NCBI RefSeq assembly: GCF_001277345.1
Contig: NZ_LIUT01000005.1
Span: 1 to 64,000, forward strand
Direction: 5' to 3'
Length of the DNA: 64,000 nucleotides
DNA from: Paenibacillus solani
Lineage (GTDB): Bacteria > Bacillota > Bacilli > Paenibacillales > Paenibacillaceae
Below, piece by piece: positions 1-7,337 of this stretch. Both the position numbers and the translations under genes were made by a program. The notes beneath the pieces were generated by a model that was not told the DNA's origin, ran no database searches, and was given only the letters and a program-made list of their open reading frames with translations. How positions within the stretch are numbered: the first letter of the stretch is position 1; each line of letters begins with the position of its first letter.

Positions 1-72
1 GGTAGATAGGTTGGAGGTGGAAGTGCAGCAATGCATGGAGCTGACCAATACTAATCGGTCGAGGGCTTATCC
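1..72 (+). rRNA. rrl: 23S rRNA, 3' end (partial)
   Basis: The window opens inside the conserved 3' terminus of 23S rRNA, recognisable from the block CTAATCGGTCGAGGGCTTA that closes bacterial large-subunit genes. The 5' part lies outside the window and the exact 3' end is approximate. It is followed by 5S rRNA and tRNAs, the normal order of a Bacillota rrn operon. Confidence 0.9.
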
Positions 73-139
73 TAAATATTTCAATGTGTTGCAAATACGT
101 TTCGTATCTAGTTTTCAGGTGATCAAGCATCTGAATCCG

Positions 140-256
140 TTTGGTGGCGATGGCGGAAGGGTTCCACGCGTACCCATCCCGAACACGACCGTTAAGCCTT
201 CCAGCGCCGATGGTACTTGGACCGCAGGGTCCCGGGAGAGTAGGACGTCGCCAAGC
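140..256 (+). rRNA. rrf: 5S rRNA
   Basis: About 117 nt beginning TTTGGTGGCGATGGCGGAAG and ending GACGTCGCCAAGC; the two ends pair as the 5S terminal helix. The internal CCCATCCCGAACACG block is the universally conserved 5S loop. It lies 67 nt after the 23S end and just before tRNA-Asn. Confidence 0.95.
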
Positions 257-266
257 GGATACATAT

Positions 267-342
267 TCCCTGATAGCTCAGTTGGTAGAGCACTCGACTG
301 TTAATCGAGTTGTCACAGGTTCGAGTCCTGTTCGGGGAGCCA
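267..342 (+). tRNA. tRNA-Asn (GTT)
   Basis: Cloverleaf with acceptor TCCCTGA/TCGGGGA, anticodon GTT in the loop CTGTTAA, T-loop TTCGAGT and an encoded CCA. First tRNA of the rrn-linked cluster. Confidence 0.97.
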
Positions 343-345
343 CTT

Positions 346-421
346 GCTTCCATAGCTCAGTAGGTAGAGTGCATCCATGGTAAGGATGAGGTCACCGGTT
401 CGATCCCGGTTGGAAGCTCCA
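346..421 (+). tRNA. tRNA-Thr (GGT)
   Basis: Acceptor GCTTCCA/TGGAAGC, anticodon stem CATCC/GGATG, loop ATGGTAA giving anticodon GGT, T-loop TTCGATC, encoded CCA. Only three bases separate it from tRNA-Asn. Confidence 0.95.
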
Positions 422-460
422 GATTCGACTTGTTGAAATGGACATGCAGCATGACATTGT

Positions 461-535
461 GGCCCGTTGGTCAAGGGGTTAAGACACCTCCCTTTCACGG
501 AGGTAACAGGGGTTCGAATCCCCTACGGGTCACCA
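461..535 (+). tRNA. tRNA-Glu (TTC)
   Basis: Acceptor GGCCCGT/ACGGGTC, anticodon stem CCTCC/GGAGG, loop CTTTCAC with anticodon TTC, T-loop TTCGAAT, encoded CCA. Its 3' end is partly duplicated about 114 nt downstream (see the repeat entry). Confidence 0.97.
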
Positions 536-661
536 TTTACTTTAAATGCTTCAAGGGATGAGAACCACCACGGTTTGTCGGAGCATCAACTTCGTAAGCT
601 TAGACTTCGCAGTCTCGAACGAAGTGAGAGTATCCCCTACGGGTCAACACAATTACTTTAA
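518..661 (+). repeat. Partial duplication of the tRNA-Glu 3' end
   Basis: The 15-mer ATCCCCTACGGGTCA of the tRNA-Glu T-arm and acceptor (518-532) recurs exactly at 632-646. Both copies are followed by closely related flanks (CCATTTACTTTAA against ACACAATTACTTTAA). The roughly 100 nt between carry no tRNA or ORF. A duplicated tRNA 3' end is what integration or replication slippage at a tRNA leaves, but no integrase gene is present, so origin is inference. Confidence 0.7.
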
Positions 662-670
662 TCCGAATAT

Positions 671-746
671 GGAGGCTTAGCTCAGCTGGGAGAGCATCTG
701 CCTTACAAGCAGAGGGTCGGGGGTTCGATCCCCTCAGCCTCCACCA
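671..746 (+). tRNA. tRNA-Val (TAC)
   Basis: Acceptor GGAGGCT/AGCCTCC, anticodon stem TCTGC/GCAGA, loop CTTACAA with anticodon TAC, T-loop TTCGATC, encoded CCA. Confidence 0.97.
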
Positions 747-800
747 TATAACTTGAAATTCCAACGGGAATTAATGAGTTGCAAAGATATTTAACGATTT

Positions 801-875
801 TGGGGATTAGCCAAGCGGTAAGGCAACGGACTTTGACTCCGTCATGCATAGGTTCGAATCCTATATCCCCAGCCA
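801..875 (+). tRNA. tRNA-Gln (TTG)
   Basis: Acceptor TGGGGAT/ATCCCCA, anticodon stem ACGGA/TCCGT, loop CTTTGAC with anticodon TTG, T-loop TTCGAAT, discriminator G and encoded CCA. The unpaired-looking T at position 1 pairs with the A before the discriminator. Confidence 0.96.
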
Positions 876-943
876 CTTCATTCCCTAAAATGAAGTTAAG
901 CTTTGAAGGTAATCCGGGTAATCACCGGAGGCTCCTGAAATGC

Positions 944-1019
944 GAGCCATTAGCTCAGTTGGTAGAGCACCTGACTTTTAATCAGGGTGTCGAAGGTTCG
1001 AGTCCTTCATGGCTCACCA
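944..1019 (+). tRNA. tRNA-Lys (TTT)
   Basis: Acceptor GAGCCAT/ATGGCTC, anticodon stem CCTGA/TCAGG, loop CTTTTAA with anticodon TTT, encoded CCA. Confidence 0.97.
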
Positions 1020-1033
1020 GTGTTTTATCTTGT

Positions 1034-1117
1034 GCGCGTGTGGCGGAATTGGCAGACGCACTAGACTTAGGATCTAGCGTCTTTGACGTGGGGGTTCAAG
1101 TCCCTCCACGCGCACCA
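1034..1117 (+). tRNA. tRNA-Leu (TAG)
   Basis: 84-nt class II tRNA with acceptor GCGCGTG/CACGCGC, anticodon stem CTAGA/TCTAG, loop CTTAGGA giving TAG, a long variable arm and encoded CCA. Confidence 0.96.
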
Positions 1118-1123
1118 TTTATT

Positions 1124-1198
1124 GCGGACGTGGCTCAGCGGTAGAGCATCGCCTTGCCAAGGCGAGGGTCGCGGGTTCGATTCCCGTCGTCCGCTCCA
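1124..1198 (+). tRNA. tRNA-Gly (GCC)
   Basis: Acceptor GCGGACG/CGTCCGC, anticodon stem TCGCC/GGCGA, loop TTGCCAA with anticodon GCC, encoded CCA. Confidence 0.97.
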
Positions 1199-1202
1199 TT
1201 AT

Positions 1203-1279
1203 GCGCCCTTAGCTCAGCTGGATAGAGCGTTTGACTACGAATCAAAAGGTCGGGAGTTCGAATCTCTCAGGGCGTGCCA
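1203..1279 (+). tRNA. tRNA-Arg (ACG)
   Basis: Acceptor GCGCCCT/AGGGCGT (terminal G-T wobble), anticodon stem TTTGA/TCAAA, loop CTACGAA with anticodon ACG, which is normally edited to ICG; encoded CCA. Confidence 0.96.
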
Positions 1280-1300
1280 TTCTTTACAAAAGTTTAATAT

Positions 1301-1374
1301 CGGGATGTAGCTCAGCTTGGTAGAGCACCTGGTTTGGGACCAGGGGGTCGCATGTTCAAATCGTGTCATCCCGA
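1301..1374 (+). tRNA. tRNA-Pro (TGG), no encoded CCA
   Basis: Acceptor CGGGATG/CATCCCG with discriminator A, anticodon stem CCTGG/CCAGG, loop TTTGGGA giving TGG. After the discriminator the genome reads TTG, so CCA must be added by nucleotidyltransferase; the other ten tRNAs here encode CCA. Confidence 0.95.
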
Positions 1375-1385
1375 TTGTTACATCT

Positions 1386-1459
1386 GCGGGTGTAGTTCAA
1401 TGGTAGAACTCCAGCCTTCCAAGCTGGTAGCGTGGGTTCGATTCCCATCACCCGCTCCA
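1386..1459 (+). tRNA. tRNA-Gly (TCC)
   Basis: Acceptor GCGGGTG/CACCCGC, anticodon stem CCAGC/GCTGG, loop CTTCCAA with anticodon TCC, encoded CCA. Last tRNA of the cluster and second glycine isoacceptor. Confidence 0.97.
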
Positions 1460-1471
1460 TACATAAGCAGG

Positions 1472-1496
1472 ACATCACCTTGTGTGATGTTTTTTT
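1472..1496 (+). terminator. Rho-independent terminator of the rRNA/tRNA operon
   Basis: Seven-bp stem ACATCAC/GTGATGT with a 5-nt loop, followed directly by seven T residues. It lies 12 nt after the last tRNA. Confidence 0.85.
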
Positions 1497-1740
1497 ACAT
1501 ATTCATACGACTGTCCTGCGAAGAGTTAATGTGATAAAGAAACAAAGAAACTGAGTCGTATCGATCGTTTGTATTACGAGAGTCATGATGAGGTAGCTGT
1601 CATGAGCTTGAGTTTTGTCAATTTGGCTAATTTTTTCGCCTGTAAAATGCAGATTTTCATGCGCTTTTATTGTATGATATTAGGAAGGCATTAAGTCCTA
1701 GAGATAAACTGCTGAAACGGGTTGAGATGGGAGGAGTAGC

Positions 1741-4527
1741 ATGACTGAACTTACTGTAACGGCAAAGAGCAATTCCAACAATCTGCTGCGGCGAGATGTA
1801 CGGTTTCTCGGCAACATTCTCGGAGAAGTTCTTGTCCATCAAGGAGGCAATGAGCTCTTAGAAATAGTTGAGAAAATTCGCGAAACGAGTAAATCGTTGC
1901 GATCCGTATTCCTGCCGGAATTGTTTGCAGATTTCAAAAGGATCATCAGCACACTAGAACCCGACATTCGCCATCAGGTGATTCGCGCGTTTGCTATTTA
2001 TTTTCAATTGGTTAATATTGCTGAGCAAAATCATCGCATACGCCGTAAACGTGATTACGAGCGTTCTGCAGGGGAGAGCGTTCAACCTGGGTCCATTGAA
2101 AGTGCGGTTCAGGATTTAAAGGAACGTAATATTCCGTTTGAAGAAGTTCAAGAGATTTTGGGAAGCCTATCCCTTGAACTGGTGATGACAGCTCATCCGA
2201 CAGAGGCGATGCGTCGGGCTATTCTGGACATCCATAAACGGATTGCAGACGATGTCATGCAATTGGACAACCCGACATTGACATTCCGTGAGCGAGAGCA
2301 GCTTCGGGAGAAACTCCTGAATGAAGTGATCACCCTGTGGCAAACCGACGAGCTTCGTGACCGTAAGCCAACGGTTCTTGATGAGGTCAGAAACGGGATG
2401 TATTATTTTCACGAGACTCTGTTTCACATTCTGCCAGAAGTTTATCAAGAACTGGAGCGCTGCCTAAGCAAATATTATCCGGGTCATCATTGGCACGTTC
2501 CAACCTATTTACGTTTCGGTTCGTGGATTGGTGGCGATCGGGACGGAAATCCGTCAGTGACGGCGGACATCACATGGAAAACGCTTGAAATGCAGCGGAA
2601 ACTTGCGATACGTGAATATCAGCGGATTCTACGCCAATTCATGAAATACCTCAGCTTTAGCTCCTCTATTGTGAGTGTATCGGATGAATTGCTTCAATCC
2701 ATTGAAAAAGACCGCGAGCATGTGACACTGAGGAAGATGGAAATTTGGCACAATGAGAAAGAGCCTTATCGTGTAAAACTGGTATATATGTTAGCTAAAA
2801 TGAATCATGTTCTGGATGAGGACATGACAGGCAGCGAGCGTTACCAGTCGCCAGAGGAATTTATCGAGGACTTGAATATCATTGATCGAAGCTTACGTTT
2901 CCATTTTGCTGACTATGTAGCAGATACCTATATTCAGAAGCTGATTCGCCAGGCCGAGCTGTTTGGATTCCATACCGCAACGCTGGATATCAGGCAGCAT
3001 AGCCAAGAGCATGAGAATGCCATGACTGAAATTCTTCGTAAAATGAATGTGACGCAGGATTACCCGAAATTAAGTGAAGATGAGAAGATTGAACTACTCA
3101 ATAAATTGCTTAATGATCCTCGCCCTTTAACTACCCCATATCAAGAGTACAGCGACAGTACTGAAGAATGTCTTGAAGTATTCCGAACGGTATTCCGGGC
3201 ACAGCAGGAGTTTGGCGTGAAGTGCATTTCAAGTTATTTGATCAGTATGTCAGAGGGCGCTAGTGATATTCTGGAAGTGATGGTATTTGCTAAAGAGGTA
3301 GGACTCTTCCGCAAAGACAATGATGGCACTGTCGTGGCTACACTGCAGGCTGCCCCGTTGTTTGAAACCATAGAAGATCTTCATGCAGCTCCTGATATTA
3401 TGAACAAAATCCTGAGTCTGCCGATTTATCGTGAAGCAATTACCGCGATGAACGACTTGCAGGAGATTATGCTGGGCTACTCCGATAGTAATAAGGATGG
3501 CGGAGCCATTACAGCAAACTGGGAGCTTCAAGTAGCACTTAAGAAAATTACAGACGTAGGCAATAAATACGGAATTAGAGTGAAATACTTCCACGGGAGA
3601 GGCGGATCGCTTGGTCGCGGAGGCATGCCTCTAAATCGCAGTATTTTAGCCCAGCCGGCATCTACGATTGCAGGAGGTATCAAAATCACGGAGCAGGGCG
3701 AGGTTATTTCCTCACGTTACTCTTTGAAAGGTATCGCATATCGCAGCCTGGAACAGGCAACTTCTGCGCTGATCACAGCCTCTCTTCATGCTCGCTATCC
3801 TGAAAAGGAATCGATCGAAAAAGATTGGGAAGAAATCGCAGCCAACATCTCTGCGGTATCACAGAAGAAATATCAGGATCTGATATTCCGTGATCCGGAT
3901 TTCCTTAGCTTCTTCAAGGAATCCACGCCGCTTCCTGAGGTGGGAGAACTTAATATCGGCTCCCGGCCATCCAAGCGTAAGAACAGCGACCGTTTCGAGG
4001 ACCTCAGAGCCATTCCTTGGGTGTTTGCTTGGACTCAGAGTCGTTACCTGCTTCCGGCATGGTATGCGGCTGGTACGGGCTTACAGAGCTTCTACCAAGG
4101 CGATGAAGAGAATCTAAAGGTGCTCCAGAAGATGTATGAGAGTTATCCGTTCTTTACGTCATTGATCAATACGCTGCAGATGGCACTTGCTAAAGCAGAC
4201 CTGATCATCGCTAAGGAGTATTCCCTCATGACGAAGGATGATACCGCCCGCGAGCGAATCTTCGGAATGATTAAGAATGAATTCAATCTGACGCAGGAGC
4301 TAGTTCTCAAAATTACAGGACAACAGGATATTCTGGATAACCAGCCAGTCTTGCAGGAATCGATTCGACTCCGTAACCCTTATGTCGACCCGCTCAGCTA
4401 TTTGCAGGTGCAATTGCTCAATGAGCTGCGGGAACTCAGGGAACAGGAGCAGGATGATCCAGATCTGCTGCGGGAAGTACTGTTGACCATCAACGGTATT
4501 GCAGCAGGGCTTCGTAATACCGGTTGA
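1741..4527 (+). CDS. ppc: Phosphoenolpyruvate carboxylase
   Basis: Fixes bicarbonate onto PEP to give oxaloacetate, replenishing the TCA cycle in the cytoplasm. The 928-residue product has the full family signature: catalytic-histidine motif TAHPTE at about residues 150-155, the GGDRDGNP block near 265, GYSDSNKDGG, the glycine-rich FHGRGGSLGRGG loop with a catalytic arginine, and the SRPSKRK block. Family members are usually 880-960 residues, so it is full length. The ATG at 1741 follows GGGAGGAG with good spacing. It stands alone, between the tRNA terminator and its own terminator. The 240 nt upstream show no convincing sigma-A promoter; a TATGAT at 1673 is the only -10-like hexamer seen. 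Confidence 0.97.
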   Translation: MTELTVTAKSNSNNLLRRDVRFLGNILGEVLVHQGGNELLEIVEKIRETSKSLRSVFLPELFADFKRIISTLEPDIRHQVIRAFAIYFQLVNIAEQNHRIRRKRDYERSAGESVQPGSIESAVQDLKERNIPFEEVQEILGSLSLELVMTAHPTEAMRRAILDIHKRIADDVMQLDNPTLTFREREQLREKLLNEVITLWQTDELRDRKPTVLDEVRNGMYYFHETLFHILPEVYQELERCLSKYYPGHHWHVPTYLRFGSWIGGDRDGNPSVTADITWKTLEMQRKLAIREYQRILRQFMKYLSFSSSIVSVSDELLQSIEKDREHVTLRKMEIWHNEKEPYRVKLVYMLAKMNHVLDEDMTGSERYQSPEEFIEDLNIIDRSLRFHFADYVADTYIQKLIRQAELFGFHTATLDIRQHSQEHENAMTEILRKMNVTQDYPKLSEDEKIELLNKLLNDPRPLTTPYQEYSDSTEECLEVFRTVFRAQQEFGVKCISSYLISMSEGASDILEVMVFAKEVGLFRKDNDGTVVATLQAAPLFETIEDLHAAPDIMNKILSLPIYREAITAMNDLQEIMLGYSDSNKDGGAITANWELQVALKKITDVGNKYGIRVKYFHGRGGSLGRGGMPLNRSILAQPASTIAGGIKITEQGEVISSRYSLKGIAYRSLEQATSALITASLHARYPEKESIEKDWEEIAANISAVSQKKYQDLIFRDPDFLSFFKESTPLPEVGELNIGSRPSKRKNSDRFEDLRAIPWVFAWTQSRYLLPAWYAAGTGLQSFYQGDEENLKVLQKMYESYPFFTSLINTLQMALAKADLIIAKEYSLMTKDDTARERIFGMIKNEFNLTQELVLKITGQQDILDNQPVLQESIRLRNPYVDPLSYLQVQLLNELRELREQEQDDPDLLREVLLTINGIAAGLRNTG

Positions 4528-4569
4528 TTCCTTACAAATGCTATGAGGTTTTGAAGGGATAGTAATTAG

Positions 4570-4600
4570 GCGGGGCTCCCTAATGGGGCCCCGCTTTTTT
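4570..4600 (+). terminator. Terminator after ppc
   Basis: Ten-bp GC-rich stem (GCGGGGC arm at 4570, GCCCCGC arm ending at 4594) with a short loop and a run of six T. Confidence 0.9.
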
Positions 4601-4772
4601 ATCGATCAGGCCGCTTGTTACCTTCGAAGGATAGGGATGGGAATATCCGCTCTAGGAGATTACCCGGAAACCGGGATTCTTTTTGAATTATTGTTGATTT
4701 TTAGAAACAGTTGAATTACCATTTGAATGATGCTTATTTTTACGTTACCCATCAGACCATTCTGGGGGAATT

Positions 4773-5342
4773 ATGGTGGACAATTTAGATGTAAGACTGG
4801 CAAAGCTGGCTCGAAAAGGGGACCAGAGAGCTTTTGCCGAAATTGTAGAGCTGTATAAAGACAAGATTTTTCATTTGGCTTACCGAATGCTGAGCAATCG
4901 GCATGAAGCTGAGGATGTTGTGCAAGAAACATTTTTACGCGTCTATAAGAATCTGGACCGATATGATGAGAATCAGAAATTCTCTACTTGGATATACCGA
5001 ATCGGTACGAATCTTAGCATTGATCGGCTTCGTAAACGTAAGCCTTCTTTCTCGCTGGACGCGGACCTGAACGAAAGTGAAGGCATGGACGGCTACTCCC
5101 TCATACCGAGCGATAACCGTACACCAGAAAGCGAAATGCTGTTGTCCGAGACACAGCGCATTATTCATCAGGCGATAGACGGGCTTCCCGCCAAGTACAA
5201 GACCATTATGATTCTAAGATACATACAGGATCTATCACTGCAGGAGATCAGCGATATTATGGACTTGCCGGTAACAACGATTAAAACACGAGTACATCGT
5301 GGACGTGAATTTTTACGAAAAAAACTGGAGTTTAAATTGTGA
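4773..5342 (+). CDS. sigW: ECF RNA polymerase sigma factor SigW
   Basis: 189-residue extracytoplasmic-function sigma factor. Region 2 spans about residues 15-85 (DKIFHLAYRMLSN, DVVQETFLRVYKNL, FSTWIYRIGTNLSIDRLR) and region 4 about 125-185 (LPAKYKTIMILRYIQDLS followed by the helix-turn-helix around TTIKTRVHRGREFLRKKL). In Bacillus SigW answers envelope stress such as antibiotics, bacteriocins and alkali; the neighbouring rsiW, cdaA, cdaR and glmM match that locus. The ATG lies close behind GGGGGAATT. No clear ECF promoter stands before this gene; a consensus one stands before rsiW instead. Confidence 0.93.
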   Translation: MVDNLDVRLAKLARKGDQRAFAEIVELYKDKIFHLAYRMLSNRHEAEDVVQETFLRVYKNLDRYDENQKFSTWIYRIGTNLSIDRLRKRKPSFSLDADLNESEGMDGYSLIPSDNRTPESEMLLSETQRIIHQAIDGLPAKYKTIMILRYIQDLSLQEISDIMDLPVTTIKTRVHRGREFLRKKLEFKL

Positions 5343-5382
5343 GGGGAAAATCGCCTATCGTCGTTCTCTGAGGAAGAGAGAT

Positions 5383-5405
5383 CGCCTTGAAGGGCGCTTT
5401 TTTCT
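5383..5405 (+). terminator. Terminator between sigW and rsiW
   Basis: CGCC(T)/(G)GGCG hairpin followed by six T. It sits inside a wider inverted repeat: CCTATCGTCG near 5354 against CGATGATAGG near 5407. It separates sigW from its anti-sigma gene, which are usually co-transcribed without a break. Confidence 0.7.
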
Positions 5406-5461
5406 TGCGATGATAGGGAAATTAAGTTTTCGTAACTTTTTTTGATAATTCCTCAAATAAT

Positions 5462-5487
5462 TGAAACATCCTTGATTCCGGCGCGTA
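5462..5487 (+). promoter_or_regulatory. Consensus ECF (SigW-type) promoter before rsiW
   Basis: TGAAAC at 5462-5467, a 16-nt spacer, then CGTA at 5484-5487. This equals the B. subtilis SigW consensus TGAAAC-N16-CGTA. It lies after the sigW terminator and 80 nt before the rsiW ATG, so SigW is predicted to drive its own antagonist directly. Assignment to SigW over another ECF factor is inference. Confidence 0.8.
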
Positions 5488-5566
5488 TGAACAATTAAAG
5501 CAAGTCTTATGCCTCTACGGGGGGATAGACCCAGCAAAGAGATTGAACGAAAGGATTGGCTCACAA

Positions 5567-6181
5567 ATGGATTGCAAATTTGCTATCTCTTTGATGCATG
5601 ATTATCTGGATAATGACTTGTCCGACCCGCAGCAGTTGGAATTGCAGAAGCATTTGCTGGATTGTGCTGACTGTCGGAATTACTTCGAAAAGCTGGAGCA
5701 TACCGATATGCTTCTTTATTCCCTAACTCATCATGCAACCAAGCCATCAGATGATTTAACAGAACGTATTATGGGCATGCTTCCAAAGCCTAAGAAACAA
5801 AAAGTCTGGGTCCAATGGGTTAAGAATCACCCGGCACTTACGGCTGCTGCTCTGTTTTTGGTCGTCATGCTCTTTAGCACCATCAGTTTTTGGAGTCAGG
5901 ATAGTCAACTGGTTGTGAAGAGTGATGAGTTCGAGAAGCTGGTGATTGAAGGGGATACCGTCATTATTCCTCAAGATCAAATCATCACGGGAGATCTTAC
6001 GGTTGAGAATGGAAAAGCGAAAGTCTATGGGCAGGTTAATGGCAATCTGACCGTGATTGACGGAGAACTATTTCAAGCTTCCACCGCCCATATAGCCGGT
6101 CAAGTGAAAGATATCGATAGGGCCATGGACTGGATATGGTACAAAATTTCCAATCTGTTTACAGATGCCGCTTACCGATAG
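5567..6181 (+). CDS. rsiW: Anti-sigma-W factor RsiW
   Basis: Membrane anti-sigma factor that holds SigW inactive until it is cut by regulated proteolysis. The 204-residue product has the zinc anti-sigma motif H29-x3-C33-x2-C36 with an extra Cys3, a transmembrane helix at about 88-108, and an extracytoplasmic part with bactofilin-like repeats (GDLTVENGKAKVYGQVNG) and a DWIWYKI tail, as I recall for B. subtilis RsiW. I chose ATG 5567 behind GAAAGGA; a TTG at 5543 would add eight residues. It has its own ECF promoter upstream and a terminator after it. Confidence 0.92.
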   Translation: MDCKFAISLMHDYLDNDLSDPQQLELQKHLLDCADCRNYFEKLEHTDMLLYSLTHHATKPSDDLTERIMGMLPKPKKQKVWVQWVKNHPALTAAALFLVVMLFSTISFWSQDSQLVVKSDEFEKLVIEGDTVIIPQDQIITGDLTVENGKAKVYGQVNGNLTVIDGELFQASTAHIAGQVKDIDRAMDWIWYKISNLFTDAAYR

Positions 6182-6205
6182 GTGAAAATCGCAGCTTACT
6201 GATAA

Positions 6206-6244
6206 AAGCGCCTCTTTTCAGAGAAAAGATGGCGCTTCTTTTGT
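6206..6244 (+). terminator. Terminator after rsiW
   Basis: AAGCGCC/GGCGCTT outer stem with TCTTTT/AAAAGA inner stem and a T-rich tail. Confidence 0.85.
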
Positions 6245-6377
6245 TGATTTTTCAGTTTTAACCCGAAAAGCGGGGCTGGTCCGCTTGCATCGGAAAGATT
6301 AACGTTATAACCTAGAGAGTGTAGAGTACATACTACATATATAGTCGCTAATACTTTATTTAAAGAGGAGCATGTTT

Positions 6378-6458
6378 TTGAAAAAAAGTTCCTGCATGAA
6401 TCATAAGAATGGTGGAGAGAAGGTTGACGTATCGACCTTAGCGATCATCATAGAATAA
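6378..6458 (+). CDS. Possible small leader ORF upstream of cdaA (26 aa)
   Basis: A TTG at 6378, seven nt after a strong AAAGAGGAG site, opens a 26-codon frame (MKKSSCMNHKNGG..., ending IIIE) closed by TAA at 6456. An ATG two codons upstream (6372) sits too close to the same ribosome site. No family is recognised. It is followed within two nt by a perfect 6-bp hairpin and 48 nt later by cdaA, so it could be a leader peptide or a chance ORF. The 245-nt region before it holds a weak promoter-like TTGCAT/TATAAC pair near 6288-6314. Confidence 0.4.
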   Translation: MKKSSCMNHKNGGEKVDVSTLAIIIE

Positions 6459-6459
6459 C

Positions 6460-6477
6460 CGGACTTATGTGAGTCCG
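6460..6477 (+). other. Hairpin between leader ORF and cdaA
   Basis: Perfect inverted repeat CGGACT-N6-AGTCCG, immediately after the leader stop codon and 29 nt before cdaA. It has no T-run, so it is not a terminator; it could stabilise mRNA or attenuate translation. Confidence 0.5.
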
Positions 6478-6506
6478 CACTTAAAGGAAACGACGGGGGT
6501 TGCTGT

Positions 6507-7337
6507 ATGGAGTATTTCACAGATATGACCTGGGGTGAAACCGTTAAAGATATCATCGATATCCTTATCGTTACTTATATTGTATACCATATGATTCTGC
6601 TCGTCCGTGGTACTCGTGCGGTCCAGTTGCTCAAAGGGATTTTCGTGCTGGTGGTCATCTGGGCGCTGAGCACGTGGTTTGATCTGTACACGCTCAAGTG
6701 GCTGATGAATCAGATTTTTACGTATGGTGTATTTGCGATCTTTATCATTTTCCAGCCGGAGCTAAGACGAGGTCTCGAGCAGCTTGGCCGAGGAAAGCTG
6801 TTTGGGCGGATGTCGGATATCGATGAGGAAACTAATAAATTAATCAGCGAAACCATTAAGTCCGTTAATTACTTGTCGCGTCGGAAAATCGGGGCTCTTA
6901 TTGTATTTGAGCGGAAGACGGGACTCAATGAATATGTAGAATCAGGAATCCGAATGCAGTCCATGATCAGCTCGGAGCTGTTAATTAATATTTTTATTCC
7001 TAACACACCGCTTCATGATGGAGCGGTAATCGTTCAGAACGGACAAATCGCAGCTGCCGGATGTTATTTGCCGCTCTCGGAGAATCCTTTTATCAGTAAG
7101 GAATTGGGAACAAGGCATCGTGCCGCTATTGGAATTAGTGAAGTGGGAGATGCCATTTCGATTGTGGTGTCTGAGGAGACCGGGCAAGTGTCTTTGGCCT
7201 TGAATGGACAAGTTGTTCGGGATATTAAAGAAGAATCTCTAATTTCAAAACTGTATGAGGAGCTTCGTCCTGCCGCATCCATAAAGGAAAAACGTTCTTT
7301 TTTCTGGAAACGGAAGGGGAAAAACAGCGATGGATAA
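6507..7337 (+). CDS. cdaA: Diadenylate cyclase CdaA (DacA)
   Basis: Makes the essential second messenger c-di-AMP from two ATP at the membrane. The 276-residue protein has three N-terminal transmembrane helices (about 15-34, 39-57, 65-82) and a DAC domain at about 100-240 carrying the two diagnostic motifs DGA (171-173, in PLHDGAVIV) and RHR (203-205, in GTRHRAAIG). Length matches CdaA proteins (about 273 aa). Its stop overlaps the cdaR start by 8 nt, and glmM follows: the conserved cdaA-cdaR-glmM operon in which CdaR and GlmM modulate cyclase activity. Confidence 0.96.
   Translation: MEYFTDMTWGETVKDIIDILIVTYIVYHMILLVRGTRAVQLLKGIFVLVVIWALSTWFDLYTLKWLMNQIFTYGVFAIFIIFQPELRRGLEQLGRGKLFGRMSDIDEETNKLISETIKSVNYLSRRKIGALIVFERKTGLNEYVESGIRMQSMISSELLINIFIPNTPLHDGAVIVQNGQIAAAGCYLPLSENPFISKELGTRHRAAIGISEVGDAISIVVSEETGQVSLALNGQVVRDIKEESLISKLYEELRPAASIKEKRSFFWKRKGKNSDG

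Noticed and set aside
11..1534. Several open frames of 60-120 codons across the rRNA/tRNA cluster
   Set aside because: They run through 23S, 5S and tRNA genes in both strands and have no family features.
4661..4680. CCCGG-AAA-CCGGG hairpin followed by TTTTT before sigW
   Set aside because: The stem is only five bp and the T-run is separated from it by three to four bases; ppc already has a much stronger terminator upstream.
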